Shown: positions 1-9,977, counted from the stretch's first letter. The stretch is 64,000 bases of DNA from Streptomyces hygroscopicus subsp. hygroscopicus (GCF_030269125.1 NZ_BSSM01000003.1:248001-312000), one strand, 5' to 3'. The notes: generated by a model from the sequence alone, not told the origin. Made by a program: numbers and translations.

Positions 1-2062
1 GCCTTCTGGCATCCATGGAGTCGACGGACTCTGCCCTCGCTTCCTGCGGGGCCAGTTCCTGGTCGACATCATTCGCCGTGGAATCCCACGGCTCTTCCGG
101 TTCCGCTGGTGTGTCGCTGTCGGCCGGCTCCGCGGACACGTCCGGCTCCACGGGTCCAGGCGCTTCGTCCAGCGTGGCTGACGAGACGGATGCCGACTCC
201 GCCCGTGCTTCAGAAGCTCCGGGAGCATCCGGATGGTCGGGAGCCCCCGATGGAGCCGGCTCGAGTAGACCGGGTGGTTCAGAAGGATCCGGTGCCTCTC
301 GGGCGTCGTCGGTCTCGGCCGGAGGGAGGGTGTCCGCGTCAGCGACCTCCGGTGGGCCCGGGAGATCCATGACGTCCGTCGGGGACGGAGCCTGCGCGGC
401 GTCCGGCGCGTCATGCCCGGTGAGGCCAGAATCGGGCGTCGCGAGCGCCTCGGGTCCGGTGGAAGGCTCGGCGGCCGACGTCGTGTCGGCGGAGCCTTCG
501 AATCGCCCGCTCGTCCTTGACCGCAACCCGTGCTCCGGGCCTGCCGACACGTCCTCGTTCTCCAGCACTTTCCTCGCCCGCGGACGTGGCGGCCCCGCAT
601 CCGGCCATCCCGATTCCAGTCCCTCTGGAGCGGGAGAGAGCGTTTCGGGCGTAGGTTCCGCGGCTTCGGGTGACGGCTTCGCACTGCCTTCGTCCCCGGA
701 CCCTGAAGCGTCAGCGGGACTGTCCGGGCCGTGATCTCCTTCCATGCTCTGACGGAGATCGTCGGTCCAGGAATCGAAGGCCGCGCGGGCAGCCGCCTCG
801 TCCAGGGCGTTCGCCGTTTGAGCGGCGATATCCGCGCCGGCCTCGGCCACGGCGAGGGCGAGGTCGCCCACACCTTTCGCCACTGCGGCCATGGCCTCTG
901 CCGCTTCATCGGCCGGTGATGCCTGCTCGTCCGTTCTCTCGCCCGCCGGTCCATCGTCAGTGTCCCGGCGTAGTGCGTCGGACTCCTCGGGCATGCCGGA
1001 CCGATCGGTCCGAGCGGCTTCCTCCAGTGCCTCCTCTGCGGCATCGTCCTTCTCTGGGCGCTCGGACTCCTCCGGCACCTCGGACGGGTCTTCCGTCGGG
1101 CCGTCGGGCGGGTCTTCCGTCGGGCCGTCGGGCGGGCCGCCCCCCGGGTCCCGGGTGTCCGTTTCTGGTCCTGGTTCGGGTTCCTGTTCGGGCCCTTCCT
1201 CGGTCCTGGGGTCAGATTCGCGTTCGAATGCGTCTTCCGGGGCGGGTACGGGTGTGGTTTCGGTTTCCGAGGCGGCTTCAGGTACCCGGGCGGCTTCGAG
1301 TTCCGGCTTGGCTTCAAGCTCCGGCTTGGCTTCAAGTTCCGGCCTGGCTTCTGTGTCCGGTTCGGCTTCCTCCTCGGGCTCGGGCTCCGGCTCGGGCTCG
1401 GGCTCGGGCTCGGGCTCCGGCTCCGGCTCGGGCTCGGGCTCCGGCTCCGGCTCCGGCTCGGGCTCGGGCTCGGGCTCCGGCTCCGGCTCCGGCTCCGGCT
1501 CGGGCTCCGGCTCCGGCTCCGGCTCGGGCTCCGGCTCGGGCTCGGGCTCCGGCTCGGGCTCGGGCTCCGGCTCGGGCTCGGGTTCGGGCTCCGGTTCGGG
1601 GGAGTCCGACGCGGGTTCTTCGGGAGTGAGGTCCTCCTGGGTAGACGGAGTTTCGGAGGGGTCGTCGAATGCCTCGGCGGTGGGGCGGTCGGGGCCGTCC
1701 GGGGGGCCCTGTCCCCCCGACGACGTCTCGGTCTCGGGCTGTCCGTTCTGCGCCTGCGCCTCCTGCATGCCGGCGTCGCCGTCCGTCGGCTGCTCGGAGG
1801 TGGGGGTGGGGATGCTGCCTGTTTCCGGTTCAGGTTCAGGTTCGGTTTCGGGTTCGGGTTCGGCTTCGGGTTCGGCTTCAGGTTCAGGTTCAGGTTCAGG
1901 TTCGAGGGTCTCGGCGTCCGGGTCCTCTTGGAAAGTGTCCTGGGACCCGGTGTCCTCGGTCCCCGCCTCGTCCGGTTCGTCCCCGTCCCGGTACGCGTCG
2001 GTCGGCGGCGGTGGGGGCGGTGGAGGGGGCGGCGCGTCGAACGTGCCGCTGAGTTCGCTCAC
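1..2062 (-). CDS. Acidic Glu-Pro-rich low-complexity protein (C-terminus beyond window)
   Basis: The reading frame is open on the minus strand from a GTG at 2062 to the left edge, at least 687 codons. The GTG overlaps the TGA of the ATPase gene upstream (GTGA), so translation is probably coupled. The start reads [10 protein letters not shown], then ten consecutive prolines, then long Glu/Asp/Pro/Thr-rich sequence with an uninterrupted (Glu-Pro)n block at about 1366-1605. A more ordinary Ala-rich, probably helical segment lies at about 731-900 (around [20 protein letters not shown]). No catalytic domain or membrane segment is visible in the part present. The complementary frame reads Gly-Ser repeats but is a mirror of this one: the minus frame has the coupled start. 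Function unknown; the context suggests it works with the HerA-like ATPase, possibly as a disordered scaffold (inference). Confidence 0.75.
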   Translation of the reverse strand, partial: MSELSGTFDAPPPPPPPPPPTDAYRDGDEPDEAGTEDTGSQDTFQEDPDAETLEPEPEPEPEAEPEAEPEPETEPEPEPETGSIPTPTSEQPTDGDAGMQEAQAQNGQPETETSSGGQGPPDGPDRPTAEAFDDPSETPSTQEDLTPEEPASDSPEPEPEPEPEPEPEPEPEPEPEPEPEPEPEPEPEPEPEPEPEPEPEPEPEPEPEPEPEPEPEPEPEPEPEPEPEPEEEAEPDTEARPELEAKPELEAKPELEAARVPEAASETETTPVPAPEDAFERESDPRTEEGPEQEPEPGPETDTRDPGGGPPDGPTEDPPDGPTEDPSEVPEESERPEKDDAAEEALEEAARTDRSGMPEESDALRRDTDDGPAGERTDEQASPADEAAEAMAAVAKGVGDLALAVAEAGADIAAQTANALDEAAARAAFDSWTDDLRQSMEGDHGPDSPADASGSGDEGSAKPSPEAAEPTPETLSPAPEGLESGWPDAGPPRPRARKVLENEDVSAGPEHGLRSRTSGRFEGSADTTSAAEPSTGPEALATPDSGLTGHDAPDAAQAPSPTDVMDLPGPPEVADADTLPPAETDDAREAPDPSEPPGLLEPAPSGAPDHPDAPGASEARAESASVSSATLDEAPGPVEPDVSAEPADSDTPAEPEEPWDSTANDVDQELAPQEARAESVDSMDARR
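1366..1605. repeat. 6-bp Glu-Pro coding repeat tract
   Basis: About 240 bp of GAGCCC/GAGCCG-type hexanucleotide units (plus strand GGCTCGGGCTCC) encode an (EP)n stretch in the minus-strand gene. A shorter related EP/EA/ET block lies at about 1827-1905. Both are prone to slippage, so the length may differ between strains or be misassembled. Confidence 0.85.
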
Positions 2063-5000
2063 GAACGGGTCTCCCTTCCCTCGGCGCACACCATGGCGAC
2101 ACGCACCGCCGTCTCGGCGACCACCGCGCTGAGCAGCGGACCGTCCGCGCAGGCCAGTTCGAAGGCCCGTGTGACGTGCTCTTTCGTCGTGCCGCCCGTC
2201 ACCGCCGCCACCGCGTCGCGCAGGCCGCTGCGGTCCACGTCGCCGACCCGGGCGTGGAGCTTCTCCGGTCCGTAGCCGGGGAGGGCGTGGACCTGGAGGC
2301 GGTGATCCGCGCCCGAGGTCCCGGTCAGGACCAGACCTCGGGCCGCCCATTGAGCCGCGTGTTCGGGGTAGCTGTGCGGGCCGTCCGGATTCGCCTTACG
2401 GGCTCGCGCGATCACCGAGATGACGTCCCGGAAGCGGTAGTTGGCGTACGTGTAGCGGCGCCGGTCCCCGGTCGGCGGGTCCGTGCCGCGCAGGGCGCAG
2501 GACAGCACCGCGTGCAGCCGCTCCGCGAAGTCCGCCGGGTCGACCTCGTCCCGCATCAGGGACTCTCGGGCGCCGACGGCCCGTTCGACCGCGTACACGA
2601 GGGTGCACTCCAGGTCACGTTCGGACAGGGCGCTCAGCGAGGAACGGACCACCTCGCTCGGTCCGGGAGCGGCCATGCCCATCGCCTGGGCCATGGCGGC
2701 CACTTCGGCCCAGATCAGGTGGAGCGGTACCACAGAGCGGTGGTGGGAGTCGTTCATCGTGCGCAGGGTGCACGGTTCGCGGCGGCACGTGGTCCCGCAC
2801 AGCGGGCTGCGACTGGTGAGCAGGGGTGGCGCCGTCGACGTTCCCTTCGTGCTCTCGTCGTGTTCACCGTGCGGGATCGCCGTCAGCACCGGCCGGTCCA
2901 TACCGTCGGCGGCCACCGCGGCGCGTCCCGGCGGCAGGGCGACGACGTTCTCGCTCTGCTCCTGCTGGAGGTTCATGGTGGCGCCCACGGACCGGCGGTC
3001 GTCCTCCGCGGGAAGCCTGTGCATGATCTTCAGCGCGCTGTTCTTGATCACGTCGGGCAGGATCTTGCTGGGTATCTGTTCCACGATGACGACGCCCTCG
3101 CCGTACGCGCGGATCTCGGCGAGGAGCGAGGCGAAGAGTTCGACGGCCGCGGCCGCGGGGCCGTTCTCGACGTTCTTGAGCAGCCGGTGCGCCTCTTCCA
3201 CCACCAGGACGTGACGCAGAGGCACGCCTCCCGCGCCGTGGTGGACCCTCAGGTGCTCGACGAGCCGGATCAGTACGGCACCGATGAGGAAGGCCTTGTC
3301 CTGGTCGTTCGTGATCGATTCCAGTTCGAGGACCACGTTCCGGCTCAACAGGCCCGCGATGTCCAGCGGATGGCCGCCCTCGAAGAACCGGCCCGGCGTG
3401 CCCTCCCGCAGCGAACCCATGCGGACGTCGACGAACCCCCTGACGTCCGCGGTGACTTCCTTGCCGTACCCGATCATCTCCACGACCTGCCGAGCGGTCG
3501 ACTGGAGATCGCCCAGAGTGGGGTAGACCGCCACACGAGGCTCGTCCGGCTCGTCCAGCAGGTATTTCGGTTTGTGCGCCGGGCGCGGCTCGCCGGTGAC
3601 CAGGTCCCACCCGGCCGCCGTGTAGCACTGGGACAAGGCCCTGGCCAGCACCTGCGGGAACGGCTCGTGACCCTCGAACGCCGCCAGGAAGAGGGCCCGT
3701 ACGAGGTCCACGTGGCTCTGAAGCGGAAATCCCGGCTCCGGCTCCAGCGGGTTGAGCGAAGCAGGCGGGACGTCCACGCCCCCTGGCCGGATGACGGTGA
3801 CCCGGCGCGCCGCCTCCGCTCCGCGCGCCGAGGCGAGGCGCCCGGCCATGCGCGCGTACTCGGCCTTCGCCGGCTCGACCGCCAGCCAGGGGACCGGCCG
3901 CTCGTGGGTGGACAGGGCGGTGAGCAGGCTCCGTACCGTCTGGGACTTGCCCGACCCGGTGGCCCCGCAGACGAAGGCGTGCCGGTTCAGGGTCGAGCGC
4001 GACACGTGAAGCCGGCCCGCGGCGGACAGTGACTCGTCCAGGATGTCGCCGATCAGGAAGCCGTCGTCGACGGCGCCCTCCCTGGGGTCGTCGGCGGTGA
4101 CGTCGAAGCGGTTCGGGGCGACCGTACGGATGCCGGGCAGTTCGCGCTCCGGCGGCCTGGCGAGCGCCGCGACCAATTCCGCGGTGGCGATGAAAGGAGT
4201 GGTTCCCGGCGGTCCGGATCCGGTGGCGGCGGGAGCGGACACGGCCAGCGCGTCCGCCAGGGGCACGGGACACCGGGCGGGTACGAGAACGTACGGCAGA
4301 TCGTCCAGGTCACCCGCGCCGCACAGCAGCGCCGCCGAGGCGAGAGCGGACTCGGGCCGCTCGGCACCGACCAGTACGCGCACGTTCCACACCCCGGTGG
4401 CGAGCGCCCGCGTCAGCTCGCGATAACGGGCCTCGGCCCGTTCGGCCGCCACCCGGTCGGCCTCGGAGCTCTCCCGCTGCCGCAGCCGGGGCAGCCGCAC
4501 GGCCAGCGCGCCGCGCTCCCGCTCCAGCCGCTCGTACGGGACGGGCTCGGCCAGCACCAGCCAGGCGAAGGCTTCCGGGAGATGGGCCACGGCGTCGTCG
4601 AAGGAACCGCGCCGCTCCGTCGGCAGGGCGCGCTCGTCGTCGCCCATGCGCAAGGCGTCGTGGGACCCGAGGCAGGGCAGCCAGTACGGCATCCGCTCCA
4701 GCAGCGTGGAAGCCTCACCCGCCGGGACGGCGCGGGCGGTCGCCCCCGGCGGATAGCTCAGGGGATGCTCGCCTTCCGGACGCGGTTCCCGCCCGGCGGG
4801 CGGGAAGTGCGGGGCGCCGCCCACGAGGAAGTGCATCGGCTGGTGGGGCCCCGGGCGGACCCACGCCGCGGCGAGCCCCACGGGGGGACCTTCGTGCGTG
4901 TTCTCTCCCCTGAGGTGGCCGAGTACGGCATGGGCCGCCGCCACGGCGGCGGTGAGCTGCGCCGCGGTACGGTCCTCGGCGCGCGGGTCCTCCGGGCGGC

Positions 5001-5079
5001 GGGGCACGGTGAGCAGCCGGTGGAAGCGGTACGCGGCAAGCCCCGCGGGTCCGGCCGGGGCGCCGAAGTCGCCGGTCAC
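2059..5079 (-). CDS. HerA/FtsK-like P-loop ATPase with unusual C-terminal domain
   Basis: Predicted 1006-residue ATPase. Walker A is [10 protein letters not shown] at about residues 372-381, Walker B is HVLVVEEAH at about 623-631, and EQIPSKI near 667 resembles the sensor segment of HerA-type hexameric translocases. The first 340 residues match no family I recognise. After the ATPase core comes a Cys-containing linker ([10 protein letters not shown]) and about 250 residues of unknown type. The start is taken as the GTG at 5079, because it overlaps the TGA of the upstream gene; an ATG at 5130 is in frame but would overlap that gene by 55 bp. The stop overlaps the next gene in the same way. HerA proteins move DNA or act with nucleases in repair and phage defence; no NurA or SIR2 partner is visible here. 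Role in defence or DNA handling is inference. Confidence 0.8.
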   Translation of the reverse strand: MTGDFGAPAGPAGLAAYRFHRLLTVPRRPEDPRAEDRTAAQLTAAVAAAHAVLGHLRGENTHEGPPVGLAAAWVRPGPHQPMHFLVGGAPHFPPAGREPRPEGEHPLSYPPGATARAVPAGEASTLLERMPYWLPCLGSHDALRMGDDERALPTERRGSFDDAVAHLPEAFAWLVLAEPVPYERLERERGALAVRLPRLRQRESSEADRVAAERAEARYRELTRALATGVWNVRVLVGAERPESALASAALLCGAGDLDDLPYVLVPARCPVPLADALAVSAPAATGSGPPGTTPFIATAELVAALARPPERELPGIRTVAPNRFDVTADDPREGAVDDGFLIGDILDESLSAAGRLHVSRSTLNRHAFVCGATGSGKSQTVRSLLTALSTHERPVPWLAVEPAKAEYARMAGRLASARGAEAARRVTVIRPGGVDVPPASLNPLEPEPGFPLQSHVDLVRALFLAAFEGHEPFPQVLARALSQCYTAAGWDLVTGEPRPAHKPKYLLDEPDEPRVAVYPTLGDLQSTARQVVEMIGYGKEVTADVRGFVDVRMGSLREGTPGRFFEGGHPLDIAGLLSRNVVLELESITNDQDKAFLIGAVLIRLVEHLRVHHGAGGVPLRHVLVVEEAHRLLKNVENGPAAAAVELFASLLAEIRAYGEGVVIVEQIPSKILPDVIKNSALKIMHRLPAEDDRRSVGATMNLQQEQSENVVALPPGRAAVAADGMDRPVLTAIPHGEHDESTKGTSTAPPLLTSRSPLCGTTCRREPCTLRTMNDSHHRSVVPLHLIWAEVAAMAQAMGMAAPGPSEVVRSSLSALSERDLECTLVYAVERAVGARESLMRDEVDPADFAERLHAVLSCALRGTDPPTGDRRRYTYANYRFRDVISVIARARKANPDGPHSYPEHAAQWAARGLVLTGTSGADHRLQVHALPGYGPEKLHARVGDVDRSGLRDAVAAVTGGTTKEHVTRAFELACADGPLLSAVVAETAVRVAMVCAEGRETRS

Positions 5080-5561
5080 CTGAGGCTCGGACGCAGTCGG
5101 GTCGACACCCGGGGCAGGACGTCGATCCACGGATCGCAGTCCCCGAGCACGACACGGCGGTCGCTCGGGCCGGCCTCGACGAGCACCGGTCCGGTCAGCG
5201 GACCGCCGAGCGTGGCGAGGGGACTCTCCCAGCCGCTGCCCGTGCCGACGACGACGTCGATCCGGCTGGGCTTGGAGGTGAGCGAGATCGGGAAGCAGGT
5301 GTCCAGCGTCTCAGTGTGACGAACGTGCTCAGGGTTGTGGGCGGCGAGCCGGCGCCGCCGGGCATTCGTGCGCGCCTCGTGGTCGCTCCGCGCCCGCTCC
5401 CTCGTGGAGGCCAGTGTGCGTTCGGCGGCCCGCAGCCCGGCCTGAGGCCGCTCATCCCCGGTGAAGACACGCAGCGCCGACTCAGCGCCGCCTGCGTCTT
5501 CCTCCCGGCCCCCCGGACCGCCTTCTTCCCCTAGCTCGGTTCCACCCTCGGCAGCGCTCAT
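5076..5561 (-). CDS. Hypothetical protein, first gene of the ATPase operon
   Basis: 161 residues from the ATG at 5561 (MSAAEGGTELGEEGG). The N-terminal third is acidic and Gly-rich, the middle is Arg-rich (about residues 55-90) and the C-terminal half looks folded (SRIDVVVGTGSGWESPLATL). I see no known domain, signal peptide or membrane segment. Its TGA overlaps the GTG of the HerA-like ATPase gene, so the two are very likely translationally coupled and functionally linked. In-frame sequence continues upstream of this ATG, but it is less coding-like. Confidence 0.6.
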   Translation of the reverse strand: MSAAEGGTELGEEGGPGGREEDAGGAESALRVFTGDERPQAGLRAAERTLASTRERARSDHEARTNARRRRLAAHNPEHVRHTETLDTCFPISLTSKPSRIDVVVGTGSGWESPLATLGGPLTGPVLVEAGPSDRRVVLGDCDPWIDVLPRVSTRLRPSLR

Positions 5562-5814
5562 CACGACCCCCGTTGAATGTCGGAACATCGTGCCCGCCGC
5601 AGGGGTGTCTGTCAGCGCCCGGATCCAGGGTCGGACCACGTTTTGACTCGAACCCACCTGCAAATGACGAGAACCAGGTGGTGCCCGCTCGGCCAGTCGG
5701 CGCCGGGGGCGCCTCGATGTCTTCGCTCAGCGCGGTGAACGCCGACAGGAACATCGCGCGCCTCAGCTGACGGTTGCCGCGCCGTGGCGCGTGTGCGCCG
5801 TGGATGGAGGTACC

Positions 5815-5978
5815 CGGCGACTTGGTCGTCGCGCGGCGAGGAGTCTGCGCTGGTCGAGGACGGCTTGGAGCGAGTTGGCGAGGCCGGGGACGATCAGTGC
5901 GGCCGCGTCGGTGCCGGGCACCACGACGGTCTGCTCGTCCAAGGCCCTGAAGATGTCCTCGACCAATCGCTCGGCCAT
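5815..5978 (-). pseudogene. IS110-family transposase remnant
   Basis: The minus-strand frame reads EDIFRALDEQTVVVPGTDAA and then LANSLQAVLDQRRLLAAR, which resembles the segment of IS110/IS1111 transposases just before the C-terminal transposase_20 domain. The resemblance stops at both ends, and neither the DEDD catalytic part nor the C-terminal domain is present. The rest of 5562-6184 shows no intact gene. Family assignment is from memory of the conserved segment. Confidence 0.5.
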
Positions 5979-6184
5979 GCGCGGTGCCTGGGACGTATCA
6001 GGCTGACCAGTCGTCGGCGCCCGGCCTTGCGCTGTCCTTCGGCAGCTGGTCGGCGCGGCGACGGACGTCGGAGGCAATGGGGCGGGCGTGTCGGCTGCAA
6101 GGACGTCCAGGTCGCGGTGAAGACCCGCGGCAGACCGGACCGGTGAGCCGGAGGGCGATCTGCTCGTAGTCGCTCCTCCTCATC

Positions 6185-7522
6185 TCACGGGGCCGGGTCC
6201 TCTTGGCGCCCGGCCCTCCCTCGCCTCGCAGGTTCCGGTGCGGCGTCCGGACCGACGGGCTCGTCGGCGGCGTCCGGGGCGCGGGAACCGGGGTCGTCGA
6301 AGCCCCGGAGGGCCGGGGCCAGATGGTTCGCCACCGCCAGCAGCACGAACACGCCCGCGAGGCCGAGGACGGGCACGGTCGGCGAGAAGCTGTCGGCCAA
6401 CGCTCCGCAGGCCAGCGGGGCGAACCATTTCAGGGACTGGGCCGCCATCGAGACCGCCGTCATCACCCGGCCAGACATCCGGTCGGGAACGATCCCTACC
6501 ATTTGAGCCCTGAACGTGACGTTGAGCGGCGCCATGAACAACACCATTCCCCCGAAACACAGCGCGGCCAGCCAGGGCCGGGCCGCGAGTGCGGCGACAC
6601 CGACCGTGCCGGCGACCATGAGCCAGGACATCGTGAGAACGATTCGATAGCCCGACACCCACTGCACGAGCCTGCTCGCGACCAGCGCGCCCAACAGGCC
6701 ACTCGCCGCGACGATCGACTCAGAGGTTCCGATGACCGACGCCGACGCGCCGTGGTCCCGCAGCGCCACGACGAACATGAACGCCAGACCGGCCAGCGTG
6801 CAGTTCGACAGTGCCGCCCAGAGCAGCAGGAACCGAAGAAAGGAATTTCGCCACAGGAACCGGAGCCCCTCCCCCAGGTCCCGCCGCACAGAGGCCGGTC
6901 GGTTTCCCGCCTCCTCCGCTCGGTCAGGCCCCAGGGAGCTGCGGACGAACAGCGCGGCCAGCGTGACGAAGAGGTAGGACACCGCATCGAACATGAACGG
7001 GATCCAGCGCGCCAGGGCGAACAGCACTCCGCCGAACGGCGACCCCGCGAGCTGCGCTCCCATGTCACGCGCTTGCTCCCTGGCGAAGGCCGCCTTGAGC
7101 TGAGCGGGCAAAACGATTCGGCGCAGGGCCGGCGTCGTCACCGCGTCGTGCACGGCCGACATGACTCCCTGCACCAGTGCGGTGACGGCTATCTGCGGCA
7201 CCCACACGTGTCCGGCGGCCACAGCGGCGCCTGCGGCGGCCATGAACACCAGCTGCACCACAGAGGACACAATCAGCAGAGCACGCCGCGACACGCGGTC
7301 AGCCGCCACCCCGGCGGGTAACGAGGCACCGAGATAACCGGCGTTCGCGCAGGCCGCGACGATGCCCGCGGAGGAGGCGGATGACGTGACACCGAGGATC
7401 AGCAGCGGGTAGGCGAACTGGCCGACGCTGCTCCCCAGTTGAGAGACGGCGGAGCCGCCCCACCACAAGTTGTAGTCCCGGTTGCGCCAGAGCGGCGGTG
7501 TCTCGGACTTCGATCCCGGCAC
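6185..7522 (-). CDS. Major facilitator superfamily exporter
   Basis: 445 residues with about 12 hydrophobic segments. The N-terminus (WRNRDYNLWWGGSAVSQLGS) and the following AYPLLILGVTSSASSAGIVA are typical of the MFS group containing enterobactin and macrolide-type exporters. The cytoplasmic loop after TM2 has the usual acidic/basic signature (GVAADRVSRR). The C-terminal tail after about residue 405 is charged and Pro-rich. A TTA leucine codon at 7319-7321 (codon 68) makes expression potentially dependent on the bldA tRNA. The gene stands alone between an IS remnant and a gene-poor stretch. Substrate unknown; efflux of a small metabolite is the family expectation. Confidence 0.85.
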   Translation of the reverse strand: MPGSKSETPPLWRNRDYNLWWGGSAVSQLGSSVGQFAYPLLILGVTSSASSAGIVAACANAGYLGASLPAGVAADRVSRRALLIVSSVVQLVFMAAAGAAVAAGHVWVPQIAVTALVQGVMSAVHDAVTTPALRRIVLPAQLKAAFAREQARDMGAQLAGSPFGGVLFALARWIPFMFDAVSYLFVTLAALFVRSSLGPDRAEEAGNRPASVRRDLGEGLRFLWRNSFLRFLLLWAALSNCTLAGLAFMFVVALRDHGASASVIGTSESIVAASGLLGALVASRLVQWVSGYRIVLTMSWLMVAGTVGVAALAARPWLAALCFGGMVLFMAPLNVTFRAQMVGIVPDRMSGRVMTAVSMAAQSLKWFAPLACGALADSFSPTVPVLGLAGVFVLLAVANHLAPALRGFDDPGSRAPDAADEPVGPDAAPEPARRGRAGRQEDPAP

Positions 7523-8130
7523 GCGGATTCCCCCTTTTTCGTGAACTCCCCTTAAACCCAGGGTCGTTGCCGCCCGTGACTCTAACTTCGCCCCCCTGTG
7601 ATCCGGTCAGCGGACCGTCATACTGACCAGTTGTGCGCGGCGCACGTCCGGTAGCACACATGAAGCGGGGCCGGACGATCGCCGTGAGGGAGGACCCCTT
7701 GTCCGCCGACCAGAAGCGATGGGTGTCCTCTTTCTCGTTGATCATCTCTTAATAGGATGATCTGCCCGTAACTAACGCCATATCTTCCAGCTGGAGTTCA
7801 GCGGGCGGGGCGGATGGACGGCGAGGCCCCGCGCCGCCGGTCCGAGGGCGCGTAGTGCTTGAAACAGGCCGGGCAGGCGCCCGGGTACGCGTCGCGCACC
7901 GAGCCGCATGGGATGGGCTTCGACTGTGGTCTCCGGCGCAGAAGCTGCCACACACCGGCGTCGTTCCCGTCCCGCAGGCGCCGCCAGCTCGCCATGCCAG
8001 TCAGTCCCTCAGTCCCTCAGTCGGTCAGTCGGTCAGTCGGTCAGTCGGTCAGTCGGTCAGTGCACGCGTTCCCCGCACCCCGCTGGAAACAGCACGGCAC
8101 CCGGTGGCAGTTCGCGCGGATGCCGGGCGA
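7523..8130. other. Stretch with no convincing gene
   Basis: The 5' region of the MFS gene, then low-quality open frames and a tandem octamer repeat. A short minus-strand frame (7798-7995) with CPACFKHYAPSDRR looks weakly protein-like, but I cannot support it as a gene. Confidence 0.5.
8001..8060. repeat. Tandem 8-bp repeat (TCAGTCCC x2, TCAGTCGG x5)
   Basis: Seven perfect head-to-tail octamers with a trailing TCAG. The first two units are TCAGTCCC and the next five TCAGTCGG. It lies between genes, about 70 bp beyond the end of the interrupted frame at 8131. Confidence 0.95.
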
Positions 8131-8673
8131 TCAACGCAGGCAGGCTTCGAGAGAGCCCTCCGCGGGCGGGTAATCGAGGGTTGACTCGCTCAGCACAGTA
8201 ACGGCACCGGCGACATGCATTTCCGCCGACCGCACGCCGTCGGCGAGACAACCGGCCAGGGTGCCGAAGGCTGCCGTGCCGCTGCCGTCCGCGACGCACT
8301 CGCGGATCTCGAAGCGTCAGTGCGCGGCCGCGTCCGCCAGCAATGACTTGCCCCTCCTGCCCAGTCCGACGAGGAAGTCGGTGCGAGCTCGCAGGTAGTG
8401 GGCGATGGCACGACAGAGGGGAACCGCGGCGCCGTCAGGAGCCGCCACCCGCGTGTACCCGGCGTGTGGATAGGACGACAGGGCCTCATCGATCAGCGTC
8501 AATACGGTGGCCTTTGCCGCCGGGTGACCCTGCTGGGCGATGTCCAGGAGCAGCGGGGTCACCATCACAGCCGCTGGGAACACCGCCGCGCTGTGGCCAT
8601 GAACGACTGTCGCGGGCAGTGGTGCCGATCCGGCCGGGCAGCGCGCCGGTGTGCTGCCCGGCCCCGTCCTCAT
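8131..8673 (-). pseudogene. HEAT-like hypothetical protein gene interrupted by an in-frame TGA
   Basis: The ATG at 8673 overlaps the TGA of the LysR gene (ATGA). The frame reads AKATVLTLIDEALSSYPHAG and then LGRRGKSLLADAAAH before a TGA at 8317-8319. The same frame continues with strongly coding sequence (RFEIRECVADGSGTAAFGTL, then HVAGAVTVLSE) for another 62 codons to a TGA at 8131. A single change from TGG (Trp) would give an uninterrupted 180-residue product. Either this is a nonsense mutation (or sequencing error), or the 118-residue product is functional. I name it HEAT-like only from its helical character and the phrasing of the sequence; the family is not certain. Confidence 0.6.
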
Positions 8674-9551
8674 CCCCGGCCCAGCCGCCGCGTGATGGCC
8701 TGGAGCAGTTCGTCCAGCGCCGCCTCGTGCGTCCGCTGTCGGGGCCGGGCCAGCCCCACCCGGCTCGGTGAGACCCCGCGGACCGGACGGAACACGACAT
8801 CCGGGTGGGAGTAGAAACGGGCCGCCGACGCGGGGGCCAGCGCCACGCAGCCGCCGGCCACCGCTCCGAGCCACTCGTCGGGACGGCTGGTGACGGCGCC
8901 GACCCGCACGGGGTGCCCGTCCCGCTCCTCCGCCGCCAGCCAGTGCTCCCTCCAGGCTCCGGTCTCGGCTCCGGCCGCGACGAACGGCTCGTCCCAAAGC
9001 TCCCGGAACTCCACCGTCTCCCTGTCCGCCAGCGGATGCCGAGCCGGCAGCAGCACTCCCCGCTCTTCGGCGAACAACTCCCGCACCGCGAAGCGCTCCT
9101 GCCCCGGAAACGGCAGGCGCACCACTGCCGCGTCGACCTCCCCCCGGGCCAGGCCGGCGCTCGGTTCCGACCAGTCGAACTGCCGCAGTTCCACCCGCCA
9201 CTCCGGCTGCGCCCGGCGGAACTCGGCGATGACCTCGGGGACGGCACCCACCGCGCCCGCGTCCAGGAAGCCCAGGCGCAGCACCCGCGCCGCCCGGCCG
9301 GTTGCCCGCACCGCCTCGTCCCAGCCGTCCAGCAGTGCGGGCACCCGCGCGGCGAGCTCACGGCCGGCCTCGGTCAGCGCCATCCCCGATCGCGAACGCG
9401 CGAAGAGCCGTACCCCGAGATCGTCCTCCAGGCGTCTGATCTGCTTGGTCAGCGCAGGCTGCGAGACGAACAGCCTCTCCGCCGCCCCGGTCAGGCTGCC
9501 CTCCTCCGCCACTGCGGCGAAGTACCGGAGCAAGCGTGTGTCCACGTCCAT
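8670..9551 (-). CDS. LysR-family transcriptional regulator
   Basis: 293 residues. The N-terminal winged helix-turn-helix is classic LysR (LRYFAAVAEEGSLTGAAERL, then VSQPALTKQIRRLEDDLGVR; residues 8-55). The periplasmic-binding-like effector domain follows (about 90-290). It is transcribed divergently from a DoxX-like membrane protein gene 60 bp away, so it probably controls that gene and itself from the shared region. The downstream interrupted gene overlaps its stop codon. Effector unknown. Confidence 0.93.
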   Translation of the reverse strand: MDVDTRLLRYFAAVAEEGSLTGAAERLFVSQPALTKQIRRLEDDLGVRLFARSRSGMALTEAGRELAARVPALLDGWDEAVRATGRAARVLRLGFLDAGAVGAVPEVIAEFRRAQPEWRVELRQFDWSEPSAGLARGEVDAAVVRLPFPGQERFAVRELFAEERGVLLPARHPLADRETVEFRELWDEPFVAAGAETGAWREHWLAAEERDGHPVRVGAVTSRPDEWLGAVAGGCVALAPASAARFYSHPDVVFRPVRGVSPSRVGLARPRQRTHEAALDELLQAITRRLGRG

Positions 9552-9611
9552 GCCACCAGGTTATAGAAGCAGGTATTGGACGGTGCGGAGGTGCCCGCAC
9601 ACCCTGAAGTC

Positions 9612-9977
9612 ATGACCGGTACCCAGCTCGCGCTCGTCGTCGTCCCCCTGCTCACCGCCGCCGTCAACGTCGGTATCGCCGCCGCCGACCTCGCCGGGGC
9701 GCGCTTCGTGCTGGCCAACTCGGCGGAGGTGGGTGTCCCCCGGTCCTGGCTGCCCTGGCTGGCCACCCTCAAGCTGGCTGGTGCGGCGGGCCTCCTCCTC
9801 GGCCTCCTCGACGCCGCACTGCGCCCCCTCGGCGCCGCCGCGACCTGCGGTCTCGTCCTGCTCTACCTGGGCGCGCTCGCCTTCCATCTGCGCGCCCGCG
9901 TGCTGTACAACCTCGCGTTTCCCGGTTTCTACTTCGTCACCGCCGCCGCCTCGCTGGCCGTGACGGTGTTCTGCTGA
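9612..9977 (+). CDS. DoxX-like small integral membrane protein
   Basis: 121 residues with four hydrophobic segments (for example LALVVVPLLTAAVNVGIAAA and GLLLGLLDAALRPLG) and an overall pattern like the DoxX-like family, many of which sit beside LysR or MarR regulators in Streptomyces. Start chosen at the ATG at 9612. It is divergent from the LysR gene at 9551, and the 60-bp intergenic region must hold both promoters. Function of the family is poorly defined; redox or quinone-related roles have been suggested for DoxX itself. Confidence 0.8.
   Translation: MTGTQLALVVVPLLTAAVNVGIAAADLAGARFVLANSAEVGVPRSWLPWLATLKLAGAAGLLLGLLDAALRPLGAAATCGLVLLYLGALAFHLRARVLYNLAFPGFYFVTAAASLAVTVFC

Noticed and set aside
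891..2132. Long plus-strand reading frame rich in Gly-Ser repeats
   Set aside because: It is the complement of the minus-strand Glu-Pro gene. The minus frame has a start overlapping the upstream stop, acidic sequence typical of coding DNA and an operon context; the plus frame has none.
2176..4032. Long plus-strand frame opposite the HerA-like ATPase
   Set aside because: Mirror of a strongly supported ATPase with Walker motifs; the sequence is Arg/His/Val-rich, as antisense frames of GC-rich genes are.
5998..6183. Frame MRRSDYEQIALRLTG as a further transposase piece
   Set aside because: Too short and without a segment I can match to IS110 or another transposase.
7798..7995. Minus-strand frame with CPACFKHYAPSDRR
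   Set aside because: Short, no ribosome binding site, and no recognisable family beyond one Cys pair.
8001..8060. Possible CRISPR array
   Set aside because: Repeats are 8 bp and contiguous with no spacers and no cas genes; a simple tandem repeat.
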